64,000 bases of DNA from UBA9926 sp018645765 (GCA_949372755.1 CASIBO010000002.1:310001-374000), one strand, 5' to 3'. Counted from the stretch's first letter, positions 52,877-62,868 are shown. Numbers and translations are program-made. The notes: generated by a model not told the origin, from the letters alone.

Positions 52877-53989
52877 ATGAAACTGCTATTGGTAAGTCTT
52901 GTTATTGGCGCTTTGTTCCTAACCAGCTGTGGGCAAAGTCCTGCTGAACCGAACGCGTCATCGTCGGTTGATCTGAACAAAATTTATAAGTGGCGGATGG
53001 TGACCACCTGGCCAAAAAATTTCCCCGGCATGGGGATGGCCCCTGAGAAAATCGCTGAGCGGGTTCGTGTTATGAGTAACGGCCGCCTGGATATTACGGT
53101 TTACGGCGCTGGTGAGGTGGTACCGGCCCTTGAAACCTTTGAAGCCGTATCGCGAGGGACCGTGCAAATGGGGCATGGCGCGTCCTACTACTGGCGCGGC
53201 AGTGTGCCGGCGGCGCAATTTTTTACCGCGGTTCCCTTCGGGCTATCAGCGCAAGAGATGAATGGTTGGTTGTTGCATGGTGGTGGTATGGCCCTTTGGG
53301 AAGAGCTGTATGCTCGGTTCAACCTCGTCCCCATTTCAGGCGGTAATACGGGCACGCAGATGGCGGGCTGGTTTAACAAAGAAATTAATAGCCTCAGCGA
53401 TCTTCAGGGGGTCAAGATGCGGATTCCCGGCTTGGGGGGCGAAGTATTTGAAGCCGCCGGCGGGACGGCGGTCAATATTCCCGGTGGTGAGATCTTCACG
53501 AGCCTGCAAACCGGCGTGATTGATGCGGCGGAATGGGTGGGGCCCTTTAACGATTTGGTTCTTGGGTTTCATCAGGTCGCTAAATACTACTACTACCCTG
53601 GCTGGCAAGAACCGGGACCTAACCTTGAACTCATCATCAACCAAGAAGCCTTCAACGAGCTGCCAAAAGATTTGCAAGCCATGGTGCGCAATGCCTCGCT
53701 CGCGGTCAACAACGATGTGTTATCGGAATATACAGCCCGAAATAATCAAGCGTTGAAAGAGCTGGTTGACGTGCACCAGGTTCAAGTGCGCCGCCTGCCG
53801 GATGATGTTTTGGCGGCACTGAAGGTGATTTCGGATGAAAAGGTCCAAGCACTTGTGGGTGATGACCCCTTAAATCAGCGTATCTTTGATTCCTACCAGG
53901 CTTATCGCCGGAGCGTGATGGACTATAACGAATTGTCCGAGCGCGCGTTTCACAATGCGCGAGCAAAGCTTGAAGGCTACGAGCCGTAA
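52877..53989 (+). CDS. TRAP transporter substrate-binding protein (DctP family, lipoprotein)
   Basis: The periplasmic receptor of a tripartite ATP-independent transporter. The 370-residue protein has a lipoprotein signal with lipobox LTSC (about residues 15-18), then the DctP fold with MRIPGLGGEVFEAAGG and an arginine for the substrate carboxylate. The sequence style (YKWRMVTTWPKNFPG, YYYPGWQEPGP) resembles the 2-oxoacid-binding TakP subgroup, an inference. It follows uvrD by 12 bases and converges on dctM with a 13-base overlap. Confidence 0.9.
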   Translation: MKLLLVSLVIGALFLTSCGQSPAEPNASSSVDLNKIYKWRMVTTWPKNFPGMGMAPEKIAERVRVMSNGRLDITVYGAGEVVPALETFEAVSRGTVQMGHGASYYWRGSVPAAQFFTAVPFGLSAQEMNGWLLHGGGMALWEELYARFNLVPISGGNTGTQMAGWFNKEINSLSDLQGVKMRIPGLGGEVFEAAGGTAVNIPGGEIFTSLQTGVIDAAEWVGPFNDLVLGFHQVAKYYYYPGWQEPGPNLELIINQEAFNELPKDLQAMVRNASLAVNNDVLSEYTARNNQALKELVDVHQVQVRRLPDDVLAALKVISDEKVQALVGDDPLNQRIFDSYQAYRRSVMDYNELSERAFHNARAKLEGYEP

Positions 53990-55341
53990 AGCTGTCCAGG
54001 CAGCCAGGTTGCAAGCCAGGGCTGCCACGCTAAGGTGAGTAGTAAGATTAACTGAATCACGATGAAGGGCACGACCCCGCGATAGATATCCGCGGTCTTG
54101 ACGGTATCTTTGGCAACGCCCCGCAGATAAAACAGCGCAAAGCCGAATGGCGGCGTTAAGAAAGAGGTTTGCAGATTAATCGCGATCATAATACCGAGCC
54201 AAATAGGGTCAACGCCCATTGCCATGAGGATTGGCCCAACAATCGGGACCACGACAAACGTGATCTCGATAAAGTCCAAAATAAACCCGAGCAGAAAAAT
54301 CACCGCCATCACAATGATTAAGGCGCCCGTCACACCGCCGGGCATCTGATCAAAGAGGTGCGCCACGACTTCATCGCCACCAAATCCTCGAAATACCAAA
54401 GAAAATAGCGAGGCACCGATGAGAATAAAGAACACCATCGAGGTGGTTTCGGTTGTTGAAATGAGTCCGGCTTTCAATTCAGAAAAGCTTAAGCTGCGTC
54501 GTGATAACGCTAGAACCAGGGCCCCTAGGGCGCCTATGCCAGCAGCTTCAGTTGGGGTTGCAGCCCCAAAGAGAATTGAGCCTAACACGAGGCCAATAAG
54601 GGATAAGGGCGGCACGGCGCTCATGAAAAGTTGTCGTAGCGGTACCTTAGGCAGATTCGCGGGTGGCGCAAGCGTTGGCCTCACAATCGCGATGGTGAGC
54701 ATCAGCAAACAATACAAGCCGACTAAAACGAAGCCGGGCAGAATCGCACCCGCAAACAGATCGCCTACGGAAATCGATTTTGGATTAAAAATACCCAGAC
54801 TCAACTGGGCCTGTTGATAACCACTGCTGATGACGTCGCCCAGAAGGACTAAGGCGATCGAAGGCGGGATAATCTGTCCCAAGGTGCCGGTCGCGCAAAT
54901 GGTGCCGGTCGCCAGCGCAGGGTGATAACCCGCGCGTAACATCGTTGGCAGTGCCATAAGGCCCATGGTGACGACGGTTGCGCCAACAATACCGGTGCTG
55001 GCCGCCATCATCATCCCAACCAAGCAGACCGCTAGTCCAAGCCCGCCTGGCATCCGACCAAAGGCCCGAGTCATCCCGTCGAGTAAGTCTTCAGCGATTC
55101 GAGAGCGCTCTAGGATCACGCCCATCAGCACGAACAATGGCACGGCAATCAAGGTTTGATTGGTCATAATGCCGTAAAGGCGGTTGGGCATCGCATACAA
55201 GAAGGCCAAGTCAAAATGCCCCGCTACGATGCCGAACCCAGCCGCAATCAGAGACGTCCCGGCAAGGGTTAATGCAACCGGATAGCCTAAAAGTAGCAAT
55301 CCGAAAACAGCCAAGAACATCAGTAGGGCCGCATAGTCCAC
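53977..55341 (-). CDS. dctM: TRAP transporter large membrane subunit (DctM)
   Basis: The 454-residue, roughly 12-helix transport subunit of a TRAP system, which drives sodium- or proton-coupled uptake. Family features include GQIIPPSIALVLLGD near residue 153 and helical hairpin repeats. It follows dctQ after one base on the minus strand, while its likely receptor gene lies convergently at 52877-53989. Confidence 0.93.
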   Translation of the reverse strand: MDYAALLMFLAVFGLLLLGYPVALTLAGTSLIAAGFGIVAGHFDLAFLYAMPNRLYGIMTNQTLIAVPLFVLMGVILERSRIAEDLLDGMTRAFGRMPGGLGLAVCLVGMMMAASTGIVGATVVTMGLMALPTMLRAGYHPALATGTICATGTLGQIIPPSIALVLLGDVISSGYQQAQLSLGIFNPKSISVGDLFAGAILPGFVLVGLYCLLMLTIAIVRPTLAPPANLPKVPLRQLFMSAVPPLSLIGLVLGSILFGAATPTEAAGIGALGALVLALSRRSLSFSELKAGLISTTETTSMVFFILIGASLFSLVFRGFGGDEVVAHLFDQMPGGVTGALIIVMAVIFLLGFILDFIEITFVVVPIVGPILMAMGVDPIWLGIMIAINLQTSFLTPPFGFALFYLRGVAKDTVKTADIYRGVVPFIVIQLILLLTLAWQPWLATWLPGQLYGS

Positions 55342-55342
55342 G

Positions 55343-55837
55343 TTATTGCCTCAGTGCTCGAAGGGCTTTTGAGCCTTGGGATAGGCCTTGGAGAAATAAT
55401 AAGGCCGCCATGATCGGTATGACAGTTTTCAAAAGAAAGACTCCTGGTAGTCCGCCTGGGGCACCGGAAGACTCAAAAACGGCCCAAGAAAAAGCCACAT
55501 AGGGCAGGCTTGTTAAGAATAAAAATAGACTCACCGGTATCAGAAAAAAAATCCAGCCCAGTAATTCAACACAATGCCGTTGGCGTTGGGTTAGGGTTCG
55601 ATGAACAACATCAACCCGAACATGGCCGTTCACTTTTAGGGTATAGCCGATACTCAACATGATCACCGCGCCATGTAAATATACAATGGTTTCCTGCAGC
55701 GGGATCGATCCGAGGTTGAGGAAATAGCGCATAACGACGACCAAAGCGGTTATGAGCATCATCATCAGGATGAACCAAGAAACAAACCGGCCGATGGCGC
55801 CTGATACTTGATCGATGAGGGCCTCGATCTTTTCCAT
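55343..55837 (-). CDS. dctQ: TRAP transporter small membrane subunit (DctQ)
   Basis: A 164-residue protein with four membrane helices, typical of the DctQ subunit (LQETIVYLHGAVIMLSIGYTL core). Its ATG at 55837 shares one base with the ubiA stop (TGATG), so ubiA, dctQ and dctM are probably cotranscribed and translationally coupled. Confidence 0.88.
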   Translation of the reverse strand: MEKIEALIDQVSGAIGRFVSWFILMMMLITALVVVMRYFLNLGSIPLQETIVYLHGAVIMLSIGYTLKVNGHVRVDVVHRTLTQRQRHCVELLGWIFFLIPVSLFLFLTSLPYVAFSWAVFESSGAPGGLPGVFLLKTVIPIMAALLFLQGLSQGSKALRALRQ

Positions 55838-56721
55838 CAAAATATAGCCTCGCTCTCAATCAAAACGGCCAGGAAGAAGATGCCCCCAACCCATTGATTG
55901 TTTTTAAAAGCGGCAAAGCTGCCCTCGCGGCTTCGATCTCGGATCAGAAACTGCTGATAACTCAATAAGCCAGCGATGATGGCGAGTAGGCCTTGATACA
56001 CGCCGCTGAAGTCTAAGTGGCTACCAACCCGCCAGAGCAGTAGCACGAAAAGTGCTTGCAATACTCCAATGATGAATCGATCCAGATCGCCAAACAAAAT
56101 CGCCGTGGATTTCACGCCAATGAGAAGATCTTCGGCGCGGTCTACCATCGCGTATTCGGTGTCATAGGCTACGACCCAAACCAAGTTGGCCAAAAATAAC
56201 AGCCCCGCTGCTTCACTGAGCGCGCCCGTCGCGGCAGTGAACGCCATCGGAATCCCCATTGAGAAGGCAAGTCCTAATACCAATTGCGGCAGATGGGTCA
56301 CACGTTTCATAAAAGGGTATAACCCCGCAAAGCAGGCCCCGACGGCTGCGAGCACAATGGTTAGAACATTGGTGGTCAGGACCAGGATTGCTGCGAGACT
56401 GAGCAATACAGCCATCCAGATCAGCGCCGCGCGCACGGTGATGACGCCTTGCGCCAAAGGTCTGTCTTGGGTTCTTTCTACAAACGGATCAAATTTTCGA
56501 TCCGCGATATCGTTCACCACGCAGCCTGCAGATCGAGTCAAAAAGGTACCGAGCACGAAAACAAGTAACAAATGCCAACCTGGCCAACCCTCTGCGGCAA
56601 TCCAAAGGGCGGCGAGCGTTGGCCACAGCAGCAGCAATGTCCCCACGGGCTTATCAAGCCGTGCGACGGCTAGCAGCGCTCTAAGTTTGGGATCGTTCAA
56701 ATAGTGTGCGCTGAAGTTCAT
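55837..56721 (-). CDS. ubiA: 4-hydroxybenzoate polyprenyltransferase UbiA
   Basis: Attaches the polyprenyl tail to 4-hydroxybenzoate in ubiquinone synthesis. The 294-residue protein has about eight membrane helices and the two aspartate-rich motifs NDIADRKFDPFVERT near residue 70 and DTEYAMVDRAED. UbiC is not adjacent. Unusually, it leads into TRAP subunit genes. Confidence 0.94.
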   Translation of the reverse strand: MNFSAHYLNDPKLRALLAVARLDKPVGTLLLLWPTLAALWIAAEGWPGWHLLLVFVLGTFLTRSAGCVVNDIADRKFDPFVERTQDRPLAQGVITVRAALIWMAVLLSLAAILVLTTNVLTIVLAAVGACFAGLYPFMKRVTHLPQLVLGLAFSMGIPMAFTAATGALSEAAGLLFLANLVWVVAYDTEYAMVDRAEDLLIGVKSTAILFGDLDRFIIGVLQALFVLLLWRVGSHLDFSGVYQGLLAIIAGLLSYQQFLIRDRSREGSFAAFKNNQWVGGIFFLAVLIESEAIF

Positions 56722-56837
56722 TCGGTAATATGCAGGTCTTGGTTTAAATGCGTTAGTATACCCAGCTGAGGAAATTGCGGGCGTACAAATTTACCCCCGA
56801 GTCTCAAACCGTTAATTAAATAGAGAAGATCGGTGTT

Positions 56838-57005
56838 ATGAAGAAGTGGCAATGTATTGTATGTGGGTTTATCTACGACGAAGCAGAAGGTTTTGAAGAG
56901 GAAGGGATTGCACCTGGCACGGCCTGGGAAGATGTTCCCGAAGATTGGGTTTGTCCGGAATGCGGCGTTGGCAAAGCAGATTTTGAGATGATTGAGATCG
57001 ATTAA
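56838..57005 (+). CDS. rubA: Rubredoxin
   Basis: A 55-residue iron-sulfur electron carrier. Four cysteines in two CxxC pairs (CIVCG near residue 6 and CPECG near 39) coordinate one iron, and WEDVPEDWVCPECG is the classic rubredoxin loop. It starts at ATG 56838, 24 bases before the symporter and divergent from ubiA. No rubredoxin reductase or alkane hydroxylase is nearby, so its partner is unknown. It is below common ORF size cutoffs. Confidence 0.95.
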   Translation: MKKWQCIVCGFIYDEAEGFEEEGIAPGTAWEDVPEDWVCPECGVGKADFEMIEID

Positions 57006-57028
57006 TCAATATGAACTGAGGGTGGTCT

Positions 57029-58309
57029 ATGGATCGAAGTAAGCTAACGCGAAATATTCTGATCGCAATGGTTGCAGGATTCTTGATTGGATCCTTGCTT
57101 CATTTCATGGCCTTGGATTCCGGCAGCCTTATCGAGACCTATCTGGTTGGGGGTCTTTTCTATATCGGCGGTCAAGTCTTTATCGCCAGTTTGAAGTTGC
57201 TGGTGGTACCTTTGGTTTTTGTCTCGTTGGTTTGTGGCGCGGGTAATCTTGCTGGTCACAATAATATGGGCGTGATTGGGCTTAAGACCGTTGGCTTGTA
57301 TCTCTTGACAACCGCTCTGGCCATTGTGCTGGCTTTGGGCGTCGCCAACGTCCTGAATCCCGGTCTTGGGGTGAATCTCGCTGAAGCGACAACCTTTGCT
57401 GCCAAAGAAAGCCCTGCCTTAACGCAGGTCATCATTAACATCTTTCCGAGCAACCCCGTAAAGGCGTTAGCAGACGGCAATATGTTGCAGATTATCGTCT
57501 TTGCGATTTTGTTGGGCATTGCCATGACTCGTGCGGGCGAGCAGGGCCAACAGATTCGAGCCTCCATGGCGCGGTGGAATGAAGTCATTATGCAGCTCGT
57601 ACTCATGCTGATGCAGGTGGCGCCGATTGGTGTTTTTTGCCTCATGATTACGTTGTTTGCCAAGTTAGGCTACAGTGCAATCAGTGATCTAATCACCTAT
57701 TTTTTCTGCGTCCTATTGGTTTTAGCGCTCCATTTTTTGGTGACCTTCTCGGTGCTCATCCGCTTTCTCGTTGGGGTCAATCCACTGACTTTTTATAGGC
57801 GCCTCTTGCCAGTTATGGCCTTTGGTTTTAGCACTTCATCCAGTGGCGCAACCTTGCCGGTGACGTTGGAGACGGTTGAAACGCGATTGGGTGTGAGCAA
57901 AAGCATCAGCAGTTTCGTTGTACCCTTGGGCGCGACCATCAATATGGACGGCACCGCAATTATGCAGGGCGTTGCAACGGTCTTTATCGCGCAGGCCTAT
58001 AACATTGATATCGGAATGGGCGGCTATCTAATGGTCATTTTGACCGCGACAATGGCGTCCATTGGTACGGCCGGCGTGCCGGGCGTGGGGTTGATTACGC
58101 TTGCTTTGGTCCTGTCTCAAGTCGGCCTACCGGTTGAGGGCATCGCGCTGATTATTGGCGTTGATCGACTGCTGGATATGTCGCGAACGGTTGTGAATGT
58201 GGTGGGGGATGCAACGATTGCAAGTATCGTTGCCCGCTCAGAAGGCGAGTTTGACGACGGCGTGTTTGCTCAAGAGACACGCTCAACGCCTGCGAGTAAT
58301 CCTGCTTAG
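57029..58309 (+). CDS. Dicarboxylate/amino acid:cation symporter (DAACS family)
   Basis: A 426-residue, roughly eight-helix secondary transporter of the GltP/DctA family. Substrate and ion sites are visible in FSTSSSGATLPVTL (hairpin 1) and NMDGTAIMQG (helix 7), with hairpin 2 GTAGVPGVG. The family carries glutamate, aspartate or C4-dicarboxylates; the exact substrate is not readable. Its stop overlaps the convergent recG by four bases. Confidence 0.93.
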   Translation: MDRSKLTRNILIAMVAGFLIGSLLHFMALDSGSLIETYLVGGLFYIGGQVFIASLKLLVVPLVFVSLVCGAGNLAGHNNMGVIGLKTVGLYLLTTALAIVLALGVANVLNPGLGVNLAEATTFAAKESPALTQVIINIFPSNPVKALADGNMLQIIVFAILLGIAMTRAGEQGQQIRASMARWNEVIMQLVLMLMQVAPIGVFCLMITLFAKLGYSAISDLITYFFCVLLVLALHFLVTFSVLIRFLVGVNPLTFYRRLLPVMAFGFSTSSSGATLPVTLETVETRLGVSKSISSFVVPLGATINMDGTAIMQGVATVFIAQAYNIDIGMGGYLMVILTATMASIGTAGVPGVGLITLALVLSQVGLPVEGIALIIGVDRLLDMSRTVVNVVGDATIASIVARSEGEFDDGVFAQETRSTPASNPA

Positions 58310-60366
58310 GCTTGTTGAAACCGTTCTACAACCCCAATCCAGCGCTTCATCAACGCCTGTGTGGTGGCCTCTGAGCGGCTGGCGATTTGATTTGCAAGGC
58401 GATTGGCAATCGGCAATAGATCATCATCTCGGGCAAGATCGGCAATCTTAAAAGCAATATCACCGGATTGCCGCTCGCCAAGAATGTCACCTGGCCCCCG
58501 AATTGCGAGGTCTTGCTCGGCGATATAAAAGCCATCCTGGGAATCTCGAAGAACAGCCAGGCGCTGTTTGCTCAAAGGCCCCAGAGGCGGTTGATACAGC
58601 AATAAGCAATAACTTTGTGCTTTGCCCCGACCAACTCGACCTCGGAGTTGGTGCAGTTGGGTGAGCCCCAGGCGTTCCGCATTGTCAATCACCATAAAAT
58701 TGGCGTTTGGCACATCAACGCCAACTTCGATGACCGTTGTTGCGACGAGGATTTGAATGTCGCCCGCTTTAAATCGCGCCATGATTGCGGATTTTTCAGG
58801 ATTACTCATCCTGCCATGAATCAGCTCGATATTAAGTCGCGGTAACGCGCCGCTCAGTTCTGCTAAGACCGCCTCAGCCGCTTGCGCATTGAGGACCTCG
58901 GAGGTCTCGATTAGGGTGCAGACCCAATAGGCTTGGGCGCCCATCTGGCAGGCGGCGTCGAGACGGCTCATCACCGCCTCACGCTTGGCATTGGCAAGGA
59001 CGCTGGTTTGCACGGGCGATCGTCCGGGGGGTAACTCATCGATTACGGAACAATCCATGCTGGCGTAGAGTGTCATCGTCAGGGTTCGAGGGATTGGAGT
59101 GGCCGTCATGATTAATTGATGCGGGGTGGTATCAATGTCACGCCCCTTATCGCGTAAGGCCATGCGTTGGTTAACTCCGAAGCGATGCTGCTCATCGATG
59201 ATGATTAAACCAAGCCGCTCGAACAACACACCCTCTTGGAACAGGGCATGAGTGCCAATCAGTAACCGAATGGATCCGGATTCCAGATCCGCCAAGTGCT
59301 GCTTTTTGAGGCTTGCTTTCATGCTGCCGGTCAAGAGCGTGGGCGTAAGGCCAAGGGGGGCCAACCAGTCTGCGAAGGACCGATTGTGTTGTTCAGCCAG
59401 AATTTCTGTTGGCGCCATTAAGGCCACCTGATGTCCTGCGGTAAGCGCAACCAGGGCGGCCATCGCCGCAACCACGGTCTTGCCAGAGCCGACGTCGCCT
59501 TGAACCAGCCGCAGCATCGGAGTTGGCATACCCAGGTCTTGGTTGATTTCCTCAATCACCCGCTGCTGGGCTTGGGTTAGGGTAAACCCCAGGTTTTGGT
59601 GAAAGGTGTTGATGAGCGCTTGATCGGCAAGCAGCGTAGGGGCCTTGCGTTGACTCAGCTGGCTTTTGAGTTTCACTAAGCCCAATTGGTGGGCGGTGAG
59701 TTCCTCGAGCGCCAAGGCCCTTTGATGGGGGTCGAGCCCGGTCATCAAGCGTTGCACATCCGCGTCTTGGGGCGGCGCGTGTACGTATCGTAAGCAATCG
59801 ATTAAGTCCGGAAAATCCGGGTTGGGTAGTAAGCAGGGCAGACCGAGGGCGAGATCCGGGCGCTTTAAGCCTTGTTGGATGATTTTTCGCAGGCGGTTTT
59901 GCGACACCCCTTCGGTGATTGGGTACACCGGGGTGAGCGTTGTTGCCAGGGGTTCCGCTAACGCATTGCTGTAGTCCGGATGATAGAGCTCGAGTCCCGA
60001 GGCGCCCCGTCGGGGCACGCCATAGCAGCGAATTCGACGGTTTGAGGCCAAACTCAGCTGTTGCGCCTTAGAGAAATGGAAGAAGCGAATCGCAATTTGC
60101 CCGGTATCATCCCGTAGCGTCACAAGCAGACTGCGCCGTCTACCAAATTGTATTTGGGTGTGCACGACATCGCCTTCGATGACGGCCCCTTGGTCGGGTA
60201 CCAAATTAACAATGGGCGTGAGCCGGGTTCGGTCTTCGTATCGGTGCGGCAAGTGCAGCATTAAGTCTTGTAGTGTGTACAGGTTGAGCCGGCTGAGTTT
60301 CTGACTTTGCGCTGGGCCGATGCCTTTGAGCTCGCCAATACTAATTTGCCCCAAGGCATCAGCCAT
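58306..60366 (-). CDS. recG: ATP-dependent DNA helicase RecG
   Basis: Remodels stalled forks and branched DNA. The 686-residue protein has an N-terminal wedge/OB domain (RYEDRTRLTPI) and SF2 helicase motifs: Walker A GDVGSGKTVVAAMAAL, DEQHRFGV, and VATTVIEVGVDVPNA. The ATG at 60366 overlaps the ridA stop (eight bases), matching RecG family starts; an upstream frame to 60468 is antisense-free overlap within ridA and is rejected. Confidence 0.96.
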   Translation of the reverse strand: MADALGQISIGELKGIGPAQSQKLSRLNLYTLQDLMLHLPHRYEDRTRLTPIVNLVPDQGAVIEGDVVHTQIQFGRRRSLLVTLRDDTGQIAIRFFHFSKAQQLSLASNRRIRCYGVPRRGASGLELYHPDYSNALAEPLATTLTPVYPITEGVSQNRLRKIIQQGLKRPDLALGLPCLLPNPDFPDLIDCLRYVHAPPQDADVQRLMTGLDPHQRALALEELTAHQLGLVKLKSQLSQRKAPTLLADQALINTFHQNLGFTLTQAQQRVIEEINQDLGMPTPMLRLVQGDVGSGKTVVAAMAALVALTAGHQVALMAPTEILAEQHNRSFADWLAPLGLTPTLLTGSMKASLKKQHLADLESGSIRLLIGTHALFQEGVLFERLGLIIIDEQHRFGVNQRMALRDKGRDIDTTPHQLIMTATPIPRTLTMTLYASMDCSVIDELPPGRSPVQTSVLANAKREAVMSRLDAACQMGAQAYWVCTLIETSEVLNAQAAEAVLAELSGALPRLNIELIHGRMSNPEKSAIMARFKAGDIQILVATTVIEVGVDVPNANFMVIDNAERLGLTQLHQLRGRVGRGKAQSYCLLLYQPPLGPLSKQRLAVLRDSQDGFYIAEQDLAIRGPGDILGERQSGDIAFKIADLARDDDLLPIANRLANQIASRSEATTQALMKRWIGVVERFQQA

Positions 60367-60757
60367 TTGAGCCCGCCATAATGGCGTCAATCTCGATGGC
60401 GGCCCCTTTCGGTAATGCGGCGACTCCGACCGTCGCGCGCGCGGGAAACGGCTCGGCCAGCGCGGCATTGAGCAGACCGTTTACGGTCTCAAAGTCTGCA
60501 AGGTCTGTGAGGTACAGCGTTAGTTTTAGGAATTGATTTGGCTCGCTGCTGCTTGCTGCGCCAATATTCAGCAGGTTTTGAATGATCTGCTGCGTTTGCG
60601 GTGCCACGCCGCCGCTTACGAGTAGACCGGTCGCTGGGTCGAGACCAAGTTGGCCGCTGATAAAAACCAGATCGCCAAACTGCATGGCTTGGGAATAGGG
60701 ACCAATGGCGGCTGGCGCCAGGGTTGTGTGCACGCTTTGAAGCCGTTTGGTGGCCAT
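60359..60757 (-). CDS. ridA: 2-iminobutanoate/2-iminopropanoate deaminase RidA
   Basis: Hydrolyses reactive enamines and imines made by PLP enzymes. The 132-residue protein has the family features APAAIGPYSQA, FISGQLGLDP and the catalytic Arg in EPFPARATVGVAALP near residue 105. It overlaps spoT by one base (TAATG) and recG by eight, in the conserved spoT-ridA-recG order. Confidence 0.94.
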   Translation of the reverse strand: MATKRLQSVHTTLAPAAIGPYSQAMQFGDLVFISGQLGLDPATGLLVSGGVAPQTQQIIQNLLNIGAASSSEPNQFLKLTLYLTDLADFETVNGLLNAALAEPFPARATVGVAALPKGAAIEIDAIMAGSNG

Positions 60758-62868
60758 TAACTGCGCACTCGAAGGATCTTATTAATATTATGAATGTGCC
60801 GAACCTTGCGAATAACGCGGGCAAGGTGGACGCGATCTTTAACATTGATGACCAGGTTGACCGTCGCGAGGCGTGCATCGCGCTCTAAAATACTGATCCG
60901 GTCAATATTCGCCTGACTACTGGTGATGGTCGAGGCCAGAACTGCGATCAAGCCTTTTTCGTGCTCGAGTTCTACACGAAGCTCGACGGCAAACTCTTGA
61001 TCAAGGTGATCTTCCCAGCGCACCGACATGATCTCTTCGTTTTTATCGCGCAGCTCGCTCATGTTTTTGCAGGATTCTAAATGAATGACGATGCCGCGTC
61101 CGGCGCTGATATGCCCAATGATAGGATCGCCCGGAATTGGGCGACAACACCGGGCATAGGTCACAACCAAGCCTTCGGTTCCTTTAATGGATAACGGCCC
61201 AAGGTCGCGAGTTGGGTCTTCTGTTAACGAGGCCTGATTTTCCAGCAATCGGCGCGCAACCACACTCGCCATTTGGTTGCCAAGCCCCACATCCGCCAAT
61301 AAGTCATCTAAATGATCAAGTTTGGCTTTGGCCAACACCTGCTTGATATTGTCTGCTGGCACCAGATTCATTCTTGAATTGAGATTGCTCAGGGCCCGAT
61401 CAATAAGCCGCTGACCTAAGACAATCGACTCGTTGAGCTGCTGCATTTTGAGTGCGCCGCGAATGCCGCTTCGGGCTTTTCCCGTGACCACAAAACTGAG
61501 CCAGGCCGGGTTCGGTAAGGCACCTGATGCTCTGATTATTTCCACGGTTTGGCCGCTCTCGAGCGCTGTACTGAGGGGCGCTAAGCGTCGGTCAATCCGG
61601 CACGCAACGCAGGTGCTGCCAATGTCTGTGTGGACGGCATAGGCGAAATCAATGGGGGTTGAGCCTTGTGGCAGCTCATAGATCTCGCCCAAAGGGCTGA
61701 AGATATAAACCTCATCTGGAAACAAATCGATTTTGACGTTTTCGATAAACTCCAAAGAGTTGCCGGCGCTTTGCTGGAGCTCAAGCAGGCCTTGCATCCA
61801 TTCCCGGGCGCGCTTGTGCCCCGTTGAGGCGGCGTCATCTTGACTCTTATAAAGCCAATGGCCGGCAATACCTTGGTTGGCGAATTGTTCCATCTCTTCC
61901 GTTCGAATCTGAATTTCGATCGGCAAGCCATGCATACCAAATAGCGTCGTATGCAAAGACTGATAACCATTGGCCTTGGGAATTGCAATATAGTCTTTAA
62001 ATCGGCCCGCGACAGGTTTGTATAAATTGTGCACAGCCCCGAGCGTTCGGTAACAGGTATCGACATCTTTCACGATGATTCGGAATGCATAGACGTCCAT
62101 GATTTCTGTGAACGATTTCCGCTTTGCCCGCATTTTGTCGTAGATGCTGTACAAATGCTTTTCGCGTCCAATGACGCGCGCGCCAAGATCATCTTGGGCA
62201 AGACAATGCTCGATGGACTTTAAAATCTTTCCGACCACTTCCTTTCGGTTGCCTCGGGCCCGGCGGACTGCTTTTTCGATCATGCTGGAGCGCAGGGGAT
62301 AAAGCGCTCGAAAGCCAAGCTCTTCAAACTCGATGCGGATGGCATTCATTCCTAAGCGCAGGGCAATGGGCGCGTAAATCTCGAGGGTTTCTTTGGCGAT
62401 GCGGCGGCGTCGCTCCGGGTCCAGGTGGCCCAGGGTGCGCATGTTATGCAGACGATCTGCGAGCTTAACCAGAATCACGCGGATATCTTTGGCCATGGCC
62501 AGCGTCATTTTCTGGAAATTCTCGGCTTGGGCTTCAGCACGCGATTTGAACATGCTGCTGAGTTTGCTGACGCCGTCGACGAGTTCTGCGACCTGCTCGT
62601 CAAACTCGGATCCGAGTTGGTCTTTTGCAACGCCCGTGTCTTCAATAACATCGTGTAGTAAGGCCGCCATCAAACACTGATGGTCCATACGCATTTCGGA
62701 CAAAATGGTCGCAACGGCCAGAGGATGGTTGATATAGGCTTCGCCAGATTTTCGCACCTGGCCGGTGTGGGCAATTTCAGCGAAGTTGTAGGCGCGCACA
62801 ACTTGATCGACCTGATTTGGCTCTAAATAGTCGGCCAACTGGCTTGCGAAGGTATCAATGGTTTGCAT
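60757..62868 (-). CDS. spoT: Bifunctional (p)ppGpp synthetase/hydrolase SpoT
   Basis: Controls the stringent-response alarmone. The 703-residue protein has an HD hydrolase domain (HDVIEDTG near residue 68), a RelA/SpoT synthetase domain (YQSLHTTLFG), a TGS domain (GSTPIDFAYAVHTDIG) and a C-terminal ACT domain. The intact HD motif indicates hydrolase ability. ATG 62868 is the start; rpoZ lies upstream, as in many gammaproteobacteria. Confidence 0.95.
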   Translation of the reverse strand: MQTIDTFASQLADYLEPNQVDQVVRAYNFAEIAHTGQVRKSGEAYINHPLAVATILSEMRMDHQCLMAALLHDVIEDTGVAKDQLGSEFDEQVAELVDGVSKLSSMFKSRAEAQAENFQKMTLAMAKDIRVILVKLADRLHNMRTLGHLDPERRRRIAKETLEIYAPIALRLGMNAIRIEFEELGFRALYPLRSSMIEKAVRRARGNRKEVVGKILKSIEHCLAQDDLGARVIGREKHLYSIYDKMRAKRKSFTEIMDVYAFRIIVKDVDTCYRTLGAVHNLYKPVAGRFKDYIAIPKANGYQSLHTTLFGMHGLPIEIQIRTEEMEQFANQGIAGHWLYKSQDDAASTGHKRAREWMQGLLELQQSAGNSLEFIENVKIDLFPDEVYIFSPLGEIYELPQGSTPIDFAYAVHTDIGSTCVACRIDRRLAPLSTALESGQTVEIIRASGALPNPAWLSFVVTGKARSGIRGALKMQQLNESIVLGQRLIDRALSNLNSRMNLVPADNIKQVLAKAKLDHLDDLLADVGLGNQMASVVARRLLENQASLTEDPTRDLGPLSIKGTEGLVVTYARCCRPIPGDPIIGHISAGRGIVIHLESCKNMSELRDKNEEIMSVRWEDHLDQEFAVELRVELEHEKGLIAVLASTITSSQANIDRISILERDARLATVNLVINVKDRVHLARVIRKVRHIHNINKILRVRS

